Part shown: piece by piece, positions 63,848 through 64,000 of the stretch | Numbering within the stretch: position 1 is the stretch's first letter | Layout of the letters: every line of letters begins with the position of its first letter | Source: Paenibacillus sp. JQZ6Y-1 | GTDB lineage: Bacteria > Bacillota > Bacilli > Paenibacillales > Paenibacillaceae | Direction: 5' to 3' | DNA length: 64,000 nt | Assembly (NCBI RefSeq): GCF_040719145.1 | Contig: NZ_JBFDUZ010000001.1 | Span: 310,001 to 374,000, forward strand | The notes under the pieces: generated by a model | What the model was told of the DNA's origin: nothing | Seen by the model: the letters and a program-made list of their open reading frames with translations, nothing else | Databases searched by the model: none | Translations under genes and position numbers: made by a program

Positions 63848-64000
63848 TCAATACCCGTGCTTATAATCAACCAGATTGAGTGGCAAGGACTGCCCTTTGT
63901 GATACGCATTCAGATTCGCAAGGAAAATATCCAGCACTCGATCCGTATAGTGTTCATTGCTGCCAGCAATATGCGGAGTGATAATCACCTGCTCCAATTG
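63848..64000 (-). CDS. D-isomer 2-hydroxyacid dehydrogenase, C-terminal end only
   Basis: Only the last 50 residues are inside the window: VIITPHIAGSNEHYTDRVLD, then IFLANLNAYHKGQSLPLNLV, ending DYKHGY. The TPHIAGS motif contains the catalytic His of this NAD-dependent family, and the helix after it is typical. The start and the rest of the protein lie beyond the right edge. Substrate unknown. Confidence 0.85.
   Translation of the reverse strand, partial: QLEQVIITPHIAGSNEHYTDRVLDIFLANLNAYHKGQSLPLNLVDYKHGY

Overview
The window looks like chromosomal DNA of a Paenibacillus-type member of the Bacillales. Supporting signs are strong AGGAGG-type ribosome binding sites, frequent TTG and GTG starts, Bacillus-type regulatory sites (a perfect Fur box, a LexA box, a preQ1-I riboswitch), monoderm lipoproteins, a GpsB-like division protein and a FosB thiol transferase. 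All assignments come from reading the sequence; no database search was run.

Layout. 1-3.2 kb: iron uptake (a siderophore-binding lipoprotein cut by the window edge, its Fur box, and a Btr-like AraC regulator fused to a binding-protein domain). 3.5-13.4 kb: a GpsB-like protein, a TetR regulator with an RND pump and adaptor, a TolC-like protein, and an Fsr-type MFS exporter. 13.8-20.7 kb: an intracellular subtilisin, then a GntR-controlled cluster of an ABC importer and allantoinase. 21.1-23.7 kb: acetoin pathway (alsS-alsD). 24.7-27.8 kb: queuosine precursor operon queC-queD-queE-queF behind a preQ1 riboswitch and terminator. 28.2-37.1 kb: mainly small single genes (FosB, VOC and AIM24 proteins, EcsC family, lipoproteins, a YdjM-like membrane protein) with several short unlisted ORFs.

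37.2-54.4 kb is the most interesting part. It is a compact contractile phage-tail cluster. An ImmA protease and an Xre repressor diverge from an ArpU-type regulator, with palindromic operators between them. Then come a tail terminator-like protein, sheath, tube, assembly chaperone with an apparent -1 frameshift extension, short A/T-rich tape measure protein, LysM hub protein, the XkdQ/R/S/T/U-like baseplate set, a fibre, two holins and a GH25 lysozyme. No terminase, portal, capsid, protease, integrase or replication gene is present. This is the layout of a PBSX-like or diffocin-like tail particle (tailocin), not an intact prophage. Next to the ImmA gene, a LexA box lies in the spacer of a promoter that reads into a 50-codon holin-like toxin candidate.

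54.5-64 kb: a secreted 5'-nucleotidase with LysM anchor, an oligopeptide/nickel-type ABC importer without its ATPases, a dGTPase, a luciferase-like monooxygenase, and the C-terminal end of a 2-hydroxyacid dehydrogenase at the right edge.
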